64,000 nt of DNA from NCBI GenBank assembly GCA_027563935.2, contig CM050450.1, positions 26,461,439-26,525,438 of the forward strand, read 5' to 3'. The DNA is from Costus lasius. Taxonomy: Eukaryota > Streptophyta > Magnoliopsida > Zingiberales > Costaceae. How positions within the stretch are numbered: the stretch's first letter is position 1; each line of letters begins with the position of its first letter. This document shows positions 30,761 to 42,480 of the stretch, one piece after another. Under the pieces are notes generated by a model. The model was not told the origin of the DNA, ran no database searches, and worked only from the letters and a program-made list of their open reading frames with translations. A program made the translations under genes and the position numbers.

Positions 30761-33391
30761 TTAGCTTGACCCTTTTACACTCAGATTTGATCGTGAACTC
30801 CTAGATTGCCCTTCTGATTTTCTTTTGATTTGGGCCTCTCTTTGAATAACATAAGGCTCGATCTTGAAATAATCTCTAAACTTGCTCCAAATTTTCTTTC
30901 CTCTCTCCATCAATTTTGATCTTCTTCTCTTCCTTCTTGTCTTTTTCTTTTGCAATTTCTTATCAATACCCTCAGAAAGATTGTTAGATTCATAATTCGA
31001 GGTTTCATCAAATAAGCTTGAAACATCATAAATATCATCATTAAATATTTCAACACTACAACTAGATTCTGAGTATGAAAGTTTGTTCAATGAATCATTA
31101 TGATTAAATTCAATCTTGTTGTCACATATATCAAAAGTAATCTTTCCCTCTTTCACATCTATGTTTGCCTTAGCAGTGGCCAATAGTGGTCTACCAAGAA
31201 TTATAGGATTTCTAGAATTTTCCTCCATGTCTAACACTACAAAATCTGCAGGAATGAAAAACCTACCTATTTTTATTGGGATATTTTCTAATATACCTAT
31301 AGGATACTTTACCGATGAATCCACGAGCTGTAAGGATATGGATGTATGCTTTAGATCTCCAATATTCAGTTTCCTATAAACAGAAAGAGGCATTAGACCC
31401 ACGCTAGCACCTAGGTCACATAAGGCTCGGTCAAAAGCCATAGTGCCTATAGAACATGGTATAGAAAAACTACTTGGATCCTTCAGTTTTGGTGGCAGTT
31501 TGTTCTGTATGATAGCACTACAATCTTCAGTCAAAGTAACAGTACAAGTGCCATAATCATCTAGCTTTCTTTTGTTAGACAAAATCTCTTTTAAAAATTT
31601 GGCATAAGATGGCATTTCAGAAACAGCTTCAATAAATGGAATGTTAATATAAAGCTTTCTCAAGATTTCAAGGAACTTGCCAAACTTTTTGTCTAATTTA
31701 TTCTGAGCTAACCTTTGGGGAAAGGGTATGGGTGGCTTGTACGGTGCAGGCAAATTAGGTTTAGGATTGTCTTTCTCACATGATTCATCTCCTTTTGGTT
31801 CATCACCCTTTTGAGGTGGTAAACAAGTTTGGGATTCCTCATGTGAAGAAGATTCTCCTAACTCTAGTTCCTCTTCATTATCATCAAGCCCTTTTTCAGT
31901 GTTTTCAAACCTCCCTCTAGGTTCTCCTAGTTGTTTTCCACTTCTAGTCATGATGGCATTACAGTGCTCCCTAGGGTTTATCTCAGGTTTAGCAGGCAAT
32001 TTCCCAGGGGGGCTGTAAGGTACACTCGCTTGTTGTGCTATTTGATTTTCAAGAATTTTGGTGTGAGCTTCCATGGATCCCATCTGTGAAGCTAATTGAC
32101 TAACCGTTCCCTTAAGGTTTTCAATTTCTTTATTTGTAGTTTGCATGAATTGATTTTGGTTGGCCAATATTTTCTCAAGCATGGATTCTATGTTTGAATT
32201 CTGATTTTGATTTTGATTTTGATCAAAATTCTGATTTGATCTTTGGTATCCTTTATTCTCATTGTTTCCCCCTACATTGTTATTGTTTTTCCATGAAAGG
32301 TTGGGGTGATTTCTCCATCCAGGGTTATAAGTACAATAATAGGGATCATTAGATCTACTTTGATTATAATTTCCTATGGCATTCACATGCTCATTACTCT
32401 GATCAACAACTATTCTATAATTTTCAGAAGTATGACCATCATTGCCACAAATTTCACAAGTGATAGAAGAAATAGAAGCAGTCTGCATAGAATTAAACTT
32501 ACTGCACAAAAAGTCTACCTTCTCTGCTACCGATCGCCATCCATCACTTTCACCCTTACTTTGAGAAGGCTTGTAAAGTACTCCTCTCTCAGTAGTCCAT
32601 TGATTGTGATTCAATGCCATCTCCTTTAGCAATCTGAAAGAAGCATCAATCGTTTTGCTCATCAGGGCTCCACCTGCAGCATCCACAGTTAATTTGGTAT
32701 TATACAATAATCCATCATAAAAAGTATTCAATAAAATCCAATCTTCAATGCCATGGTGAGGACACTTCCGTTGTAATTCATTAAATCTCTCCCATGCCTC
32801 ACTGAATGACTCTCCATCTTTTTGTTGAAAGCTTGTAATTTGATTTCTTAGTCGAATTGTCTTGCTTGGAGGGAAGTATTTCGTCAAGAAGGAATTTGAA
32901 AGTTGATTCCAAGTTGTGAAGGTTCTAGTAGGTTGTGATTGTAGCCATGATTTCGCCCGGTCCCTAAGAGAAAAAGGAAAAAGTCTTAATTTCAAAGCAT
33001 CGTTAGAAACATCATTAATTTTGATAGTATCGCATAATTCTAAGAATAAAGACAAGTGTTGGTTTGGATCTTCCAGTGGAGATCCTCCAAATTGATTTTG
33101 TTGAATCATGGAAATAAAAGCAGACTTAATTTCAAAGTTGTTAGCCTCTATCGCTGGTCTAGCAATGCTAGAGTGAATCTCTTGAGGATTAGGGGCTGCA
33201 TAGTCCCTAAGGGTTCTCTGATTATCTCCCATCTCTAAGATTTCTACTAGTATCTCCTGTTGCGATGTCTCTTGTAAATCTTCTTCCAGTCTTAACTTCC
33301 TACGCACTCTAAGTGTTTTGTTGATTTCAGGATCCAATGGAACAAGTGGTCCTGACCTAAGACTCCTGCGCATGCAAATTAGATAGATCAA
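30761..33391 (-). CDS. Gag-protease polyprotein of the Athila-like element
   Basis: 876 codons, open throughout. A retrotransposon Gag domain covers roughly residues 95-240 (WLQSQP, TWNQLSNSFLTKYFPP, ESFSEAWERFNEL, the Athila Gag pattern). A zinc knuckle lies near 311-325 with C-x2-C-x4-H, but Tyr replaces the final Cys. A Gln/Asn-rich region and charged linker follow. A retroviral-type aspartic protease at about 630-740 has the catalytic motif DLGAS (Asp near 659) and an IILGRPLL flap/helix motif. The frame ends with a basic tail and no RT. Met54 (MGDNQRTLRDYAAP) may be the real start. The usual pol partner is missing, so it could at most provide particles and protease. Confidence 0.9.
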   Translation of the reverse strand: MIYLICMRRSLRSGPLVPLDPEINKTLRVRRKLRLEEDLQETSQQEILVEILEMGDNQRTLRDYAAPNPQEIHSSIARPAIEANNFEIKSAFISMIQQNQFGGSPLEDPNQHLSLFLELCDTIKINDVSNDALKLRLFPFSLRDRAKSWLQSQPTRTFTTWNQLSNSFLTKYFPPSKTIRLRNQITSFQQKDGESFSEAWERFNELQRKCPHHGIEDWILLNTFYDGLLYNTKLTVDAAGGALMSKTIDASFRLLKEMALNHNQWTTERGVLYKPSQSKGESDGWRSVAEKVDFLCSKFNSMQTASISSITCEICGNDGHTSENYRIVVDQSNEHVNAIGNYNQSRSNDPYYCTYNPGWRNHPNLSWKNNNNVGGNNENKGYQRSNQNFDQNQNQNQNSNIESMLEKILANQNQFMQTTNKEIENLKGTVSQLASQMGSMEAHTKILENQIAQQASVPYSPPGKLPAKPEINPREHCNAIMTRSGKQLGEPRGRFENTEKGLDDNEEELELGESSSHEESQTCLPPQKGDEPKGDESCEKDNPKPNLPAPYKPPIPFPQRLAQNKLDKKFGKFLEILRKLYINIPFIEAVSEMPSYAKFLKEILSNKRKLDDYGTCTVTLTEDCSAIIQNKLPPKLKDPSSFSIPCSIGTMAFDRALCDLGASVGLMPLSVYRKLNIGDLKHTSISLQLVDSSVKYPIGILENIPIKIGRFFIPADFVVLDMEENSRNPIILGRPLLATAKANIDVKEGKITFDICDNKIEFNHNDSLNKLSYSESSCSVEIFNDDIYDVSSLFDETSNYESNNLSEGIDKKLQKKKTRRKRRRSKLMERGKKIWSKFRDYFKIEPYVIQREAQIKRKSEGQSRSSRSNLSVKGSS

Positions 33392-33486
33392 GTGATTTCA
33401 AGAAAACTAAATAACAGAAAGTAAAATAGTAACTAAAAACCTAGTCTAGCAATAATCTCAATGTCTTTGATATCAACAAAAACTAA

Positions 33487-33506
33487 GGTCCCCGGCAACG
33501 GCGCCA
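33487..33506 (-). promoter_or_regulatory. Primer-binding site (tRNA-Asp) of the Athila-like element
   Basis: Minus strand TGGCGCCGTTGCCGGGG..., complementary to the 3' end of plant tRNA-Asp(GUC), the primer typical of Athila/Tat elements. Six bases separate it from the LTR edge at 33513. It fixes the element's orientation. Confidence 0.85.
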
Positions 33507-33512
33507 AAAACT

Positions 33513-35376
33513 TGTTGTGTCCGCAAGTGTACAGATACTCGAAGTAATAAAGAAAGTATCGAATCCATAGGGACCTATGTTGCTGAGTACAAAATAATTG
33601 ATTTTTTACTATCTAGGCAATCAAAAGAGTGCAAACTAGCAAACGAAGACCAAAGCGCTGAAACGGAATTATCAGAGAGAGAAGCTGGGACTAGGGTTTC
33701 GTTCACTTTAATTTTTATGACTAGACATGAATAGAGATTTCATCAATTTAATTTCATCATGACAAAGATGCAATTTACTTGAATAAAAGGATTATCTCAC
33801 TTTTGTGCAGACAACCATGCAGGGATAAATCTTCGCTCTAGCGCAAGAGTCGTCCCAACGCTAATGATAAGTAAATCATCAAACTGAGAACTCAAGGATC
33901 ACTTTCGTGCATCCGAGTTCTAAGTCGATAATCTCTAGTGGAATTTCAAGGATCACTTTCGTGCATCCGAATCTCGACACTAGTTTTACTCAAGGTTCTC
34001 TAATGTTCCGATCTTTGCTTTCGCACAAGATCTCCACATTTGAAAGCTTAGACTCAATCCTAGATTTATATTATTATCATGGCAGTAAGCTTACTAGAAT
34101 CAAACAAACAAGAACTAACCTAAAAAGGGTTCCTATCATTTAATTCTAGGGTTCCAAATTCTCAAGCAATTACTTTTCAGTCAATAGCAAAAATTCTAAA
34201 ACATAAATAATAATATAGATTTAAGGAGAGTCTAAGAACAAAACATCACATGAGTAAAATCATCATGCTAAGATTAAACAAGATGAAATAATAGAAAAGA
34301 TAGTCATCTAGTCATTAAAACTCAAGTGAATTACTCCCCCATGTCCCAAAAGAGGTTTAAGCTATCATAGAAGGAAGATTACAATGATTCATGATGAAGA
34401 AAATCGAAACAGAGGAAGAGTGAAAATTACGGTACGGCCGTAATCTCGGTGAATAGCGGCGGCGCTCAGTTTTCTGGTGATTTCTCCTCCGTCTGATCTC
34501 CGATCATGTTGAAACTTTAGGTGCTCCTTCTCCCCATCTATGCGTAGCTTACTCAAATTTCACAGCCGGAGATACACTGTACGCTTCCCGGCGGCGAAAC
34601 CTAGGGCGGCGGCATGTGAGGCGATTTCTCTCTCTATGGTGAACGAAAATTAGGGATTTTGGTGTGCTTGGTTTTGTCTCATCAATGGATCCCCTTCTCC
34701 TTCTTACTGCTTCGAATATAAGGGCTTGTATCATCCGCAATCAACCGCGCAAAAATCGGGCTTCGGAGTTGACCGGGAAAGTCGCGAGCAGCGATGTAAT
34801 TACGACCGTAATGGTCTTTACGGCAGTGCCGTAATCTAGACAGTGAGGTCTTGGCTTGAAATCTTCTGGAATTACGGTACCATAACATTCTTTACGGTAG
34901 CGCCATAATGTCAAAATCTTTTGAGTTGAAAATCGACCCGAAATACAGTACTGTAAGGTTCCTTATGGTAGTACCGTAATCTCCATCAATCATCTGATCA
35001 AAAACGCTCAAAAATACGGCACCGTAAAGATATTTATGGTAGTGCCGTAATCATAAGAGATTCTCTGCCCGAAAAACTTCCAAATTACGGTACCGTAAAG
35101 AATATATTGGAGGTGCCGTAATTTCCTCTGAAGCTCCAAATCTTCTGAAATTTGACGTGTGATCTCCTTTTGATGTTGTGAATTCAATTATGCACTTGGA
35201 TTGCTCGAAATCGACTAAAAAACATGCCTTTTTACCTGAAAATCATAAAAAATAGAAAAGAGTTTAGATTCCGCAAATATTGATAAAACGGGCATAAAAA
35301 TAAGCAAAGTCTATGAATATGACACAAAACCATCAACAAAATGGCATAGAAATTACGATAAATTTCGGTGTCATCA
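33513..35376 (-). repeat. 5' LTR of the Athila-like element
   Basis: 1864 bp; plus strand TGTTGTGTCCGC...GTCATCA, so TG...CA on both strands. Homologous along its length to the split left copy. The right boundary is set where similarity to the left copy stops and B0 sequence resumes (agacatatggg). Confidence 0.9.
34798..35125. repeat. Palindromic ACGGTACCGTAA array in Athila right LTR
   Basis: Five modules near 34798, 34871, 34942, 35013 and 35083 (70-73 bp spacing), the LTR partner of 26461-26790. Several halves have lost the palindrome through C/G-to-T/A changes. Confidence 0.85.
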
Positions 35377-37232
35377 TAGACATATGGGTATATCAGTGGT
35401 AGATATACTGGACCGCCCCGCTGTGAAGCATTGATTTGGTGTCATGAGTTATCCTCACAAGTGACAGGAGATACATTGATCCCTTGACTTGAGGTCATTG
35501 ACTTTTCTATATGGTTAGAGACATGGTTTGATATAACCTAATACCTCACCATAGTTGGGAGGTCATAACGGTTGTCACTGAGTATGTCACGACCCATATG
35601 AGAAGGTCAATGTACAGACAGAGAATTTGCCCCTTCCTGATGGAAGCTTGATATCCATGAGGCCCCCTTATGGTTCTATGACTGAAAGTGTATGGTCATA
35701 CTCAGGTGAAAGCCTGATTTAGTCATGATCATGAAATTGGGTAAAAACAAGTGATGACACACTTGTCCAATCGGATATCAGTTTGGTAATGAGACTGTAA
35801 TGCATCTGTATCTTGTTGCGATGATGGGGATGTCGATGCCGATATCCATTCGATGACTTAGGTAGTAGCGATGCACTGCTAGGTGCTACTCACTATTTGT
35901 GATGACCTTAGGTCATCACTGCCAACGTCAGAGGAACATATAGGGTCTCACACCTTGATACTCGAGTTCTTGTATTGATCGGGAAGCCTTATGATCGAGT
36001 TATTGGATAGCTCGGATCTATTTGGGAAATTTCATCAACTCCAATAGGCCTAATGAGATGGAAAAGACTTATTAGAGCCAAACTTTATTTTTGGCAGGTT
36101 GACCCGAATTTGACCATGGTTGGTCACATTTGAGTTAGGGTTGCATTGGATTGGATCTAATGGCTTGATCAACCCATGCGATGAAGTTTGGGCTAGCTCA
36201 TTATCAAATGAGGCCCAATAATAAGTTTTCATGAAGAGATAATAAGGCATAAGGGTATAATGGGGAGAATTCCTAAGTCCAAGGCGCATAGAGTCCTAAT
36301 TGGATTAGGACTTGCACATGAAGCTAATTATGGCATCCCTCTTGGCATTGGACTTTGTCTAAACGCATAAGAAGAAGGTCTACATATATGGTACCTTGGG
36401 CGCATATTTGGCTAATCGGACATGATTAAATCCTAATAGGATTAGGACTAGGCGCCTAATGCCTCATTAGGAAACTCCTATTTGATTTAGACTTAGTCTA
36501 GATGCATGGAAGGGAAGTTTTCTTTGTAGGAAACACTTGGGGGTGTATATGGCTGATCCCTTGCTTATTAAGAAGGGATTGGCGCATATAGTATTAGGGA
36601 GGGAGATAAGGAAAGAACTTGGTTTCTTACCTATGATCCAAACCCTAATTGCCACCCTTCCACTAACCCTAGCCGCATCTCCTAATGAATTGCGCCTATA
36701 TGATGTCCCTTGCCGCCCCTTGCTTGTATACACATCAGAATATGCGAGAGCTCCTCCACCTCTTGGCGTGAACAAGAAAGAAGGGCAAGGGCAAGGGTCT
36801 TGGCGCAAGCATCTCTTCCATCTTCCATAGTGCCGCAAGCTTCTTCTTCATCCTCCTTCCTTGGCGCATGTGAAGGAAGAGCTTGGCGTCATCATCTCTT
36901 CTCCTCTTCTATTGGCGCATCTCTTCCTCAAGGTTGGTGCAAGTGAAGTGGAGAGTACACTAAGGCTTGGATCTTCTTCCCGAGGCTATCACCGGGCATG
37001 GAAGAAGAGGACTCGAGGGATCCGTGTGTGTAAGACTGCAGAAGGCGTACAATTGGGCGCCTATATCGGCATCGCCTCTTCTTGCTCATAGGTACTTTTT
37101 CCTCTCATCGTGTCAACTCCCTCGCAAGAACAAGATCCATTGGGTTTTTTGGACTGACCTATTTTGAGAATATGCTTCCACTATACCTGTAATGTCTTGT
37201 AAAATTTTAAAATATCCCCGAGGTTTCCCAAC
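35377..37232 (+). mobile_element. Right part of solo copia LTR B0
   Basis: Resumes the LTR interrupted at 16022 and follows the B1/B2 LTR order to GGTTTCCCAACA at 37232, followed by TCCGC (37233-37237), the partner of 15756-15760. Clearly more diverged than B1/B2. The 5-bp duplication and lack of internal region make it a solo LTR. Confidence 0.9.
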
Positions 37233-37237
37233 ATCCG

Positions 37238-37393
37238 CTCTGTTTGACATAGAGTCACATGAACCATATTGATTTATGGAAGTTGTTTTATCAAATGTAT
37301 TTAATTTGGAACCTGTCAATTCTAAAATAATTAACCAAATAGTTTCTGAATTATAATTAACACAAAATAGTTTCTGAATTATAATTACTCTAG
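37238..37393. other. Short AT-rich stretch between B0 and chromovirus LTR
   Basis: Contains a direct duplication of AATAGTTTCTGAATTATAATTA (about 37338 and 37366). It may be the continuation of decayed copia D2 beyond B0, but I could not recognise coding sequence. Confidence 0.35.
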
Positions 37394-39017
37394 TGTCACA
37401 CCCAGAATTAGTGCTAAATTTTTTCTTAAAAATAAGTAGAGCCACGCAGAACTCCGAAAGAAAAACCGTCTCATCCAGGGGACAAAAATAGCACACGGGA
37501 GTGATCGGCAGACGTGACCACTCATGTCTCAGCCTAACCTGACAAACAAGCAACACCGTACGTAGACGGTGGTGCACATGCACGAACAGAAGACACCACC
37601 CAGGGTGTCATAACAGAGTTAGTCGCATGCAGGCGACAAAACACCAATCACAGCACAGCACAAACAAACACAAGCGACAGGGTCACACACATCGAGAAGA
37701 GGGCAGAAGCCGCCTCACTTAGATGAGCAGGGGAGAACGCTAGAGAAGCGAGGGACAGCATGCGCCTAAACATGGGGTCAAATGCAGAACGCGTACAGAC
37801 CACAACAGTAGAACAAGATGTCGCCGAAAAGCATGGCGACACCGGAAAACAAAATAAATAGCGAAAAACTAAATAGCAGAAATAAAGGAGCTGGAAGAGA
37901 AGAATACCTCTCGGTAGGACTCGAGCCCAACGGTTCCACCACTACACAATAGACTAATGACAAATTGATGTGAACTCCTCGACGCTGAACTGTCCACCAT
38001 GCACCACCGGTCGTCACACAAAGTTTGCTAGGAATCGCCGTTGATCACCGAAGTCCATCCGAGCAATCGATATGGCTATGCCAAGCCGTAGAGGGGAAAT
38101 GGGGTGGACTCATCGATGCCGAACCATCCGCACCACACCACCGATCGTCAGAGCGGAGGGGTAGACCTCCCGATGCGCTGAACCCTAAGAGCTTGTCGAA
38201 CTCCATCGCATGAAGTTTGCCAGAGGTCGCCGGACGATCGCCACCAATCATCGGAACCCAAAGGGGAGAGGAGGTTATCGGACGATCAGCACGGATCGCT
38301 TGAACCAGGAGGGAGAGGGAGGTTGCTGGACCTCCCTAGTCTCGTTGGAGGCGTTGGATGTTGTCGAACCTTGCCGGACATCGTCGGACATCACCAAAGA
38401 TGCCGGACAATGTCCGAGATGAGAGGGAGGAGGGCACTATGCAGGGAGTCGGACGCCCACATGTCCACTCCGCTCGTTGGGTGCCACCCGCTCACTTGGA
38501 GTTGTTTGCTTCCCTGAAGCTGCAACTAGGGCTACGTCTGCCCGCTCACCTAGAGAGGCCAGCCACCGGCATCCCACGCTCAGAGCCCGCCGGCCTACTC
38601 CGCCGACAACTCCTTGTCCAGACGCGTGCACCCATGAGTCTGGAAGCTGCCACTCAACCTCGAAGCAATATCCCATGGAAACAGCCTCATCCCTCACTGT
38701 TGCACGCCCACACGTGCTTCCAAAGCCCTCTCTCGGCGCTGCCCTGTTCTGCCTTGTGTCCACACGAGTTTGGAAGTCGAACCGGCTTCATCACCGGTCG
38801 CTGCCAGCCTGCATGCACCATGCAACCATCGCCTCACTGGCCAATGTTGCTGCCTGTTTCTACCCACCATGCGGCAGCATTCACCTGCACGTGCCGACGA
38901 AGTCTTCGACGAACGCATCGAACAACATCGCAAGCCCTAGTGTCGATTTGGGTAGATTTTGACCTAGTCAACACCCCCTTGATCGGTCAAAATTGGGCCC
39001 AAATCATGGGCCTAACA
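37394..39017 (-). repeat. 3' LTR of a minus-strand chromovirus (Ty3-gypsy) F
   Basis: On the minus strand the LTR starts TGTTAGGCCCATG at 39017, right after a GGCAAGGAGGA purine tract (39018-39028), and ends ...GGGTGTGACA at 37394: 1624 bp, TG...CA. GC-rich, so it produces long accidental open frames (for example 38358-39062 plus strand). The polyprotein end adjoining it supports the call. Confidence 0.7.
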
Positions 39018-39441
39018 TCCTCCTTGCCTGAGGTGGTCGTCGTCCTCGGCGACTCGAGATAGCTCCTCAGCTCACCCTCGAACTGCCATAATTCGGAAGC
39101 CTTATGCCTGGTTGTTTCCTCTATGGGGGATTCATCCCATCGGATGAGAAATTTCGTACGTCGGTTTCTCTTATTTTGCCGCAACACCCAGTGAGCTAAA
39201 ATGTCACCTATCCTTCGGTGGAACTCTGTTCGCACCATTGGGGAGGCTTGGTAAGACAATGACCGAGAAGAATCGTCCAAATCCTAGTGAAACTTCCCCA
39301 AGCACACATGGAATGTAGGGTGCATCTACATTCTCTATTGGAGTTTCAATTGGTATGCTACTGAGCCCACTCGGCTCAGTATCTCAAACAGTCCATCGTA
39401 TTTTTAGATATAACCTCAATGAGCCTCTCCCACCAAGATCT
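39018..39441 (-). pseudogene. Integrase C-terminus with chromodomain of chromovirus F
   Basis: Minus-strand reading from 39441: KYDGLFEILSRVGSVAYQLKL, HPTFHV, then a D-rich link and a chromodomain. The chromodomain has RTKFLIRWDESPIEETT and ELWQFEGELRSYLESPRTTTTSG, matching the FLIRWKG...W-E...L family pattern. Chromodomains steer integration to particular chromatin. Several stops lie upstream of 39280. It is truncated by copia B1 at 39442; the rest of pol is outside the window or lost. Confidence 0.8.
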
Positions 39442-40533
39442 TGTTGGTGTATATGCCCTAGGACCTAGTTTTTGTCAACTTATGTACTACTTGACATGGA
39501 TATTTATATATCATTCTGGCATTGTCGTTATCATTGTTTGTCTACACCTGCGATTGTGTACTTACATGATAATGTCCCTGGAGATAGATTGGATCCGTGC
39601 TCAAATAATTGTCCCCAGTCGATGTACTTGAGTGGATATGGGACAGCTCTGGTACTTGAGAGACTGGTATGTGGGCTGGTTAGGCACGTGGTGCTAACGC
39701 AGACACATGGGTATATCATTGGAGGATATACTGGATAGACCCGCTATGAGGCTATGACTTGGTGTCATGAGTTATCCTCATAAGTGACAGGAGATGCATT
39801 GATCCCTTGACTTGAGGTCATTAATCATTCTATATGGTTAGGGACTTGCTTTGATACAACCTAACACCTTGCCGTAGCTGGGAGGTCATAACGGTTGTTA
39901 TTGAGCATGTCATGACCCATATGAGAAGATCAATGGACAGACATAGGATTTGCCCCTTCCCTAGGGAAGTATGATATCCATGGAGCTCCTTTATGGTTCT
40001 ATGACTGAGAGTGTATGGCCATACCCAGGTGAGAACCTGTTTTAGTCATAGCCATGTGATTGGATGAAAACAAGTGATGACACACTTGTCCAATCGGATA
40101 TCAGTTCGGCAAAGAGACTGTAATGCATCTGTACCTAGTTGCGATGATGGGGATGTCGATGTCGATATCCATTCCAATGACCTGGGTAGCAGCGATGCAC
40201 TGCTAGGTGCCACTCACTGCTTGTGATGACCTCTAGTCAGCACTGCCAGTGTTAGAGGAACCTACAGGGTCACACACGTTGATACTTGAGTTCTCGTATT
40301 GATCGGGAAGCCTTATGATCGAGTTATTGGATAACTCGGATCTAATTGGGAGATTTCATCAGCGCCAATGGGCCTGATGAGATGGAAGAATGTTATTGGA
40401 GCAAAACTTCATTTTTGGCAGGTTGACCCGTATTTGACTATGGTTGGTCACATTTGGATTAGGGTTGCATTGGATTGGATCCAAGTGCTTAAACAACCCA
40501 TGTAATGAAGTTTGGGCTAGCTCATTATCCAAT
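39442..40533 (+). repeat. B1 5' LTR, part left of B2
   Basis: TGTTGGTGTATATGCCC to ...CTCATTATCCAAT; CCAAT (40529-40533) is the target duplication of B2. Continues at 49988. Confidence 0.9.
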
Positions 40534-42479
40534 TGTTGGTGTATATGCCCTAGGACCTAGTTTTGGTCAACTTATGTACTACTTGACATTGATATTTATA
40601 TATCATTTTGGCATTGTCGTTATCATTATTTGACTACACCTGCGATTGTGTACTTACATGATAATGTCCCTGGAGACAGATTGGATCTGTGCTCAAATGA
40701 TTGTCCCCAGTTGATGTACCTGAGTGGATATGGGACAGCTCTGGTACTTGAGAGACTGGTATGTGGGCTGGTTAGGCACGCGGTGCTAACGCAGACACAT
40801 AGGTATATCATTGGAGGATATACTGGATAGACCCACTATGAGGCTATGACTTGGTGTCATGAGTTATCCTCATAATTGACAGGAGATGCATTGATCCCTT
40901 GACTTGAGGTCATTGATCATTCTATATGGTTAGGGACTTGCTTTGATACAACCTAACACCTTGCCGTAGCTGGGAGGTCATAACGGTTGTTATTGAGCAT
41001 GTCACGACCCATATGAGAATATCAATGGACGGACATAGGATTTGCCCCTTCCCTAGGGAAGTATGATATCCATGGAGCTCCTTTATGGTTCTATGACTGA
41101 GAGTGTATGGCCATACCCAGGTGAGAACCTATTTTAGTCATAGCCATGTGATTGGATGAAAACAAGTGGTGACACACTTGTCCAATCGGATATCAGTACG
41201 GTAAAGAGACTGTAATGCATCTGTACCTAGTTGCGATGATGGGGATGTCGATGTCGATATCCATTCCAATGACCTGGGTGGCAGCGATGCACTGCTAGGT
41301 GCCACTCACTGCTTGTGATGACCTCTGGTCAGCACTGCCAGCGTCAGAGGAACCTACAGGGTCGCACACCTTGATACTTGAGTTCTCGTATTGATCGGGA
41401 AGCCTTATGATCGAGTTATTGGATAACTCGGATCTAATTGGGAGATTTCATCAGCGCCAATGGGCCTGATGAGATGGAAGAATGTTATTGGAGCCAAACT
41501 TCATTTTTGGCAGGTTGACCCGTATTTGACCATGGTTGGTCAAATATGGATTAGGGTTGCATTGGATTGGATCCAAGTGCTTAATCAACCCATGTAATGA
41601 AGTTTGGGCTAGCTCATTATCCAATGAGGCCCAATGACAAGTTCTCATGAAGAGATGAGAGGCTAAAAGGGTATAATGGGGAGAAACATGAACCATTAAG
41701 CGCCTAGGGGCATAATGGGGTCATGTTGGCGCCTTTGCTTCATTATGGAAGTAAATGGCGCCTCCCCCTCTCTTGCTAGGATGGAATGAATGCCTTTATG
41801 GCATGGCTTGAGGCGCAAGGCAAGGCCTTGGCGCACAAGGAAAGGCGTGGGAACAAAAGGAAAGGTTGAATGAGAATTATGGAAATGTCTTGGAGACTTT
41901 CCTTGTCTCAAACCTCCTCATCCTAGCCCTACACTTGTCATGATCCTAGCCATTACCCTAACCGCCTCTTGCCCTATAAATGTGACCCTAGTCGCCCCCT
42001 CTTGTGAGTAATCAATCCTTGAAGGCGTGAACACAAGGAGAGGGGCGAGTGCTTGGAGCAAGGGCACATCTTCCATAACCGCAAGTCTCTTCCTTTCCTC
42101 TTGGCACAAAGAGATCTAGGGCTTGGCGGCTTGGGTAGTTTTCCCTCTTCACTTGGCGCATCTTCTCTCTAGGTGGCGCAAGAGAAATAAAACATCTTCC
42201 TAAGGCTGGATCTTCTTCCCGAGGCTAGCACCGGGCGTGGAAGAAAAGAACTCAAGAGATCCGTGTGTGCGAGACTGCAGAGGGCGCACACTTGGACGCC
42301 TACATCGGCATCGCTCCATATTGCTCCTAAGGTACTTACTAACTCATCGTGTTGACTCCCTTGCTTGCGATCTTCACTGGGTTTTTGGGACCGGCCTGTT
42401 TCGGGGACATTCTTCCGCTGCGAAAAATGTATGTCTATAACTCTGAAAAATTGTAAAATGTCCCCGGGGTTTCCCAACA
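40534..42479 (+). repeat. 5' LTR of B2
   Basis: 1946 bp from TGTTGGTGTATATG to GGTTTCCCAACA. The distal half has many GGCGC words (TTGGCGCA, GGCGCC) around and after the TATA box. Confidence 0.95.
41975..41980 (+). promoter_or_regulatory. Probable TATA box of the B2 5' LTR
   Basis: CCCTATAAATG in the distal third of the LTR. The same context (GCCTATAAATG) occurs in B1 and in unrelated gypsy C, which supports it as the core promoter. Confidence 0.6.
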
Positions 42480-42480
42480 G

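Larger units (their letters stand above)
16023..35376 (-). mobile_element. Athila-like Ty3-gypsy retrotransposon, non-autonomous (gag-protease only), with nested copia A
   Basis: On the minus strand: 5' LTR 33513-35376, tRNA-Asp primer site 33487-33506, Gag-protease frame 30761-33391, spacer, second ORF 28302-29744, 3' region, and 3' LTR (25693-27040 plus 16023-16559) split by copia A. Net length without A is about 10.2 kb. No reverse transcriptase, RNase H or integrase exists anywhere inside, so it must rely on another element. LTR divergence is about 20 differences in the first 534 bp, indicating a fairly old insertion. It sits in solo LTR B0. Flanks tctaa (16018-16022) and tagac (35377-35381) do not match, so no clean target duplication is seen. 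Confidence 0.85.

Noticed and set aside
38358..39062. 234-codon open frame on the plus strand (and 38477-38962)
   Set aside because: It lies antisense within the GC-rich LTR of chromovirus F, overlaps other long accidental frames and shows no protein family pattern.
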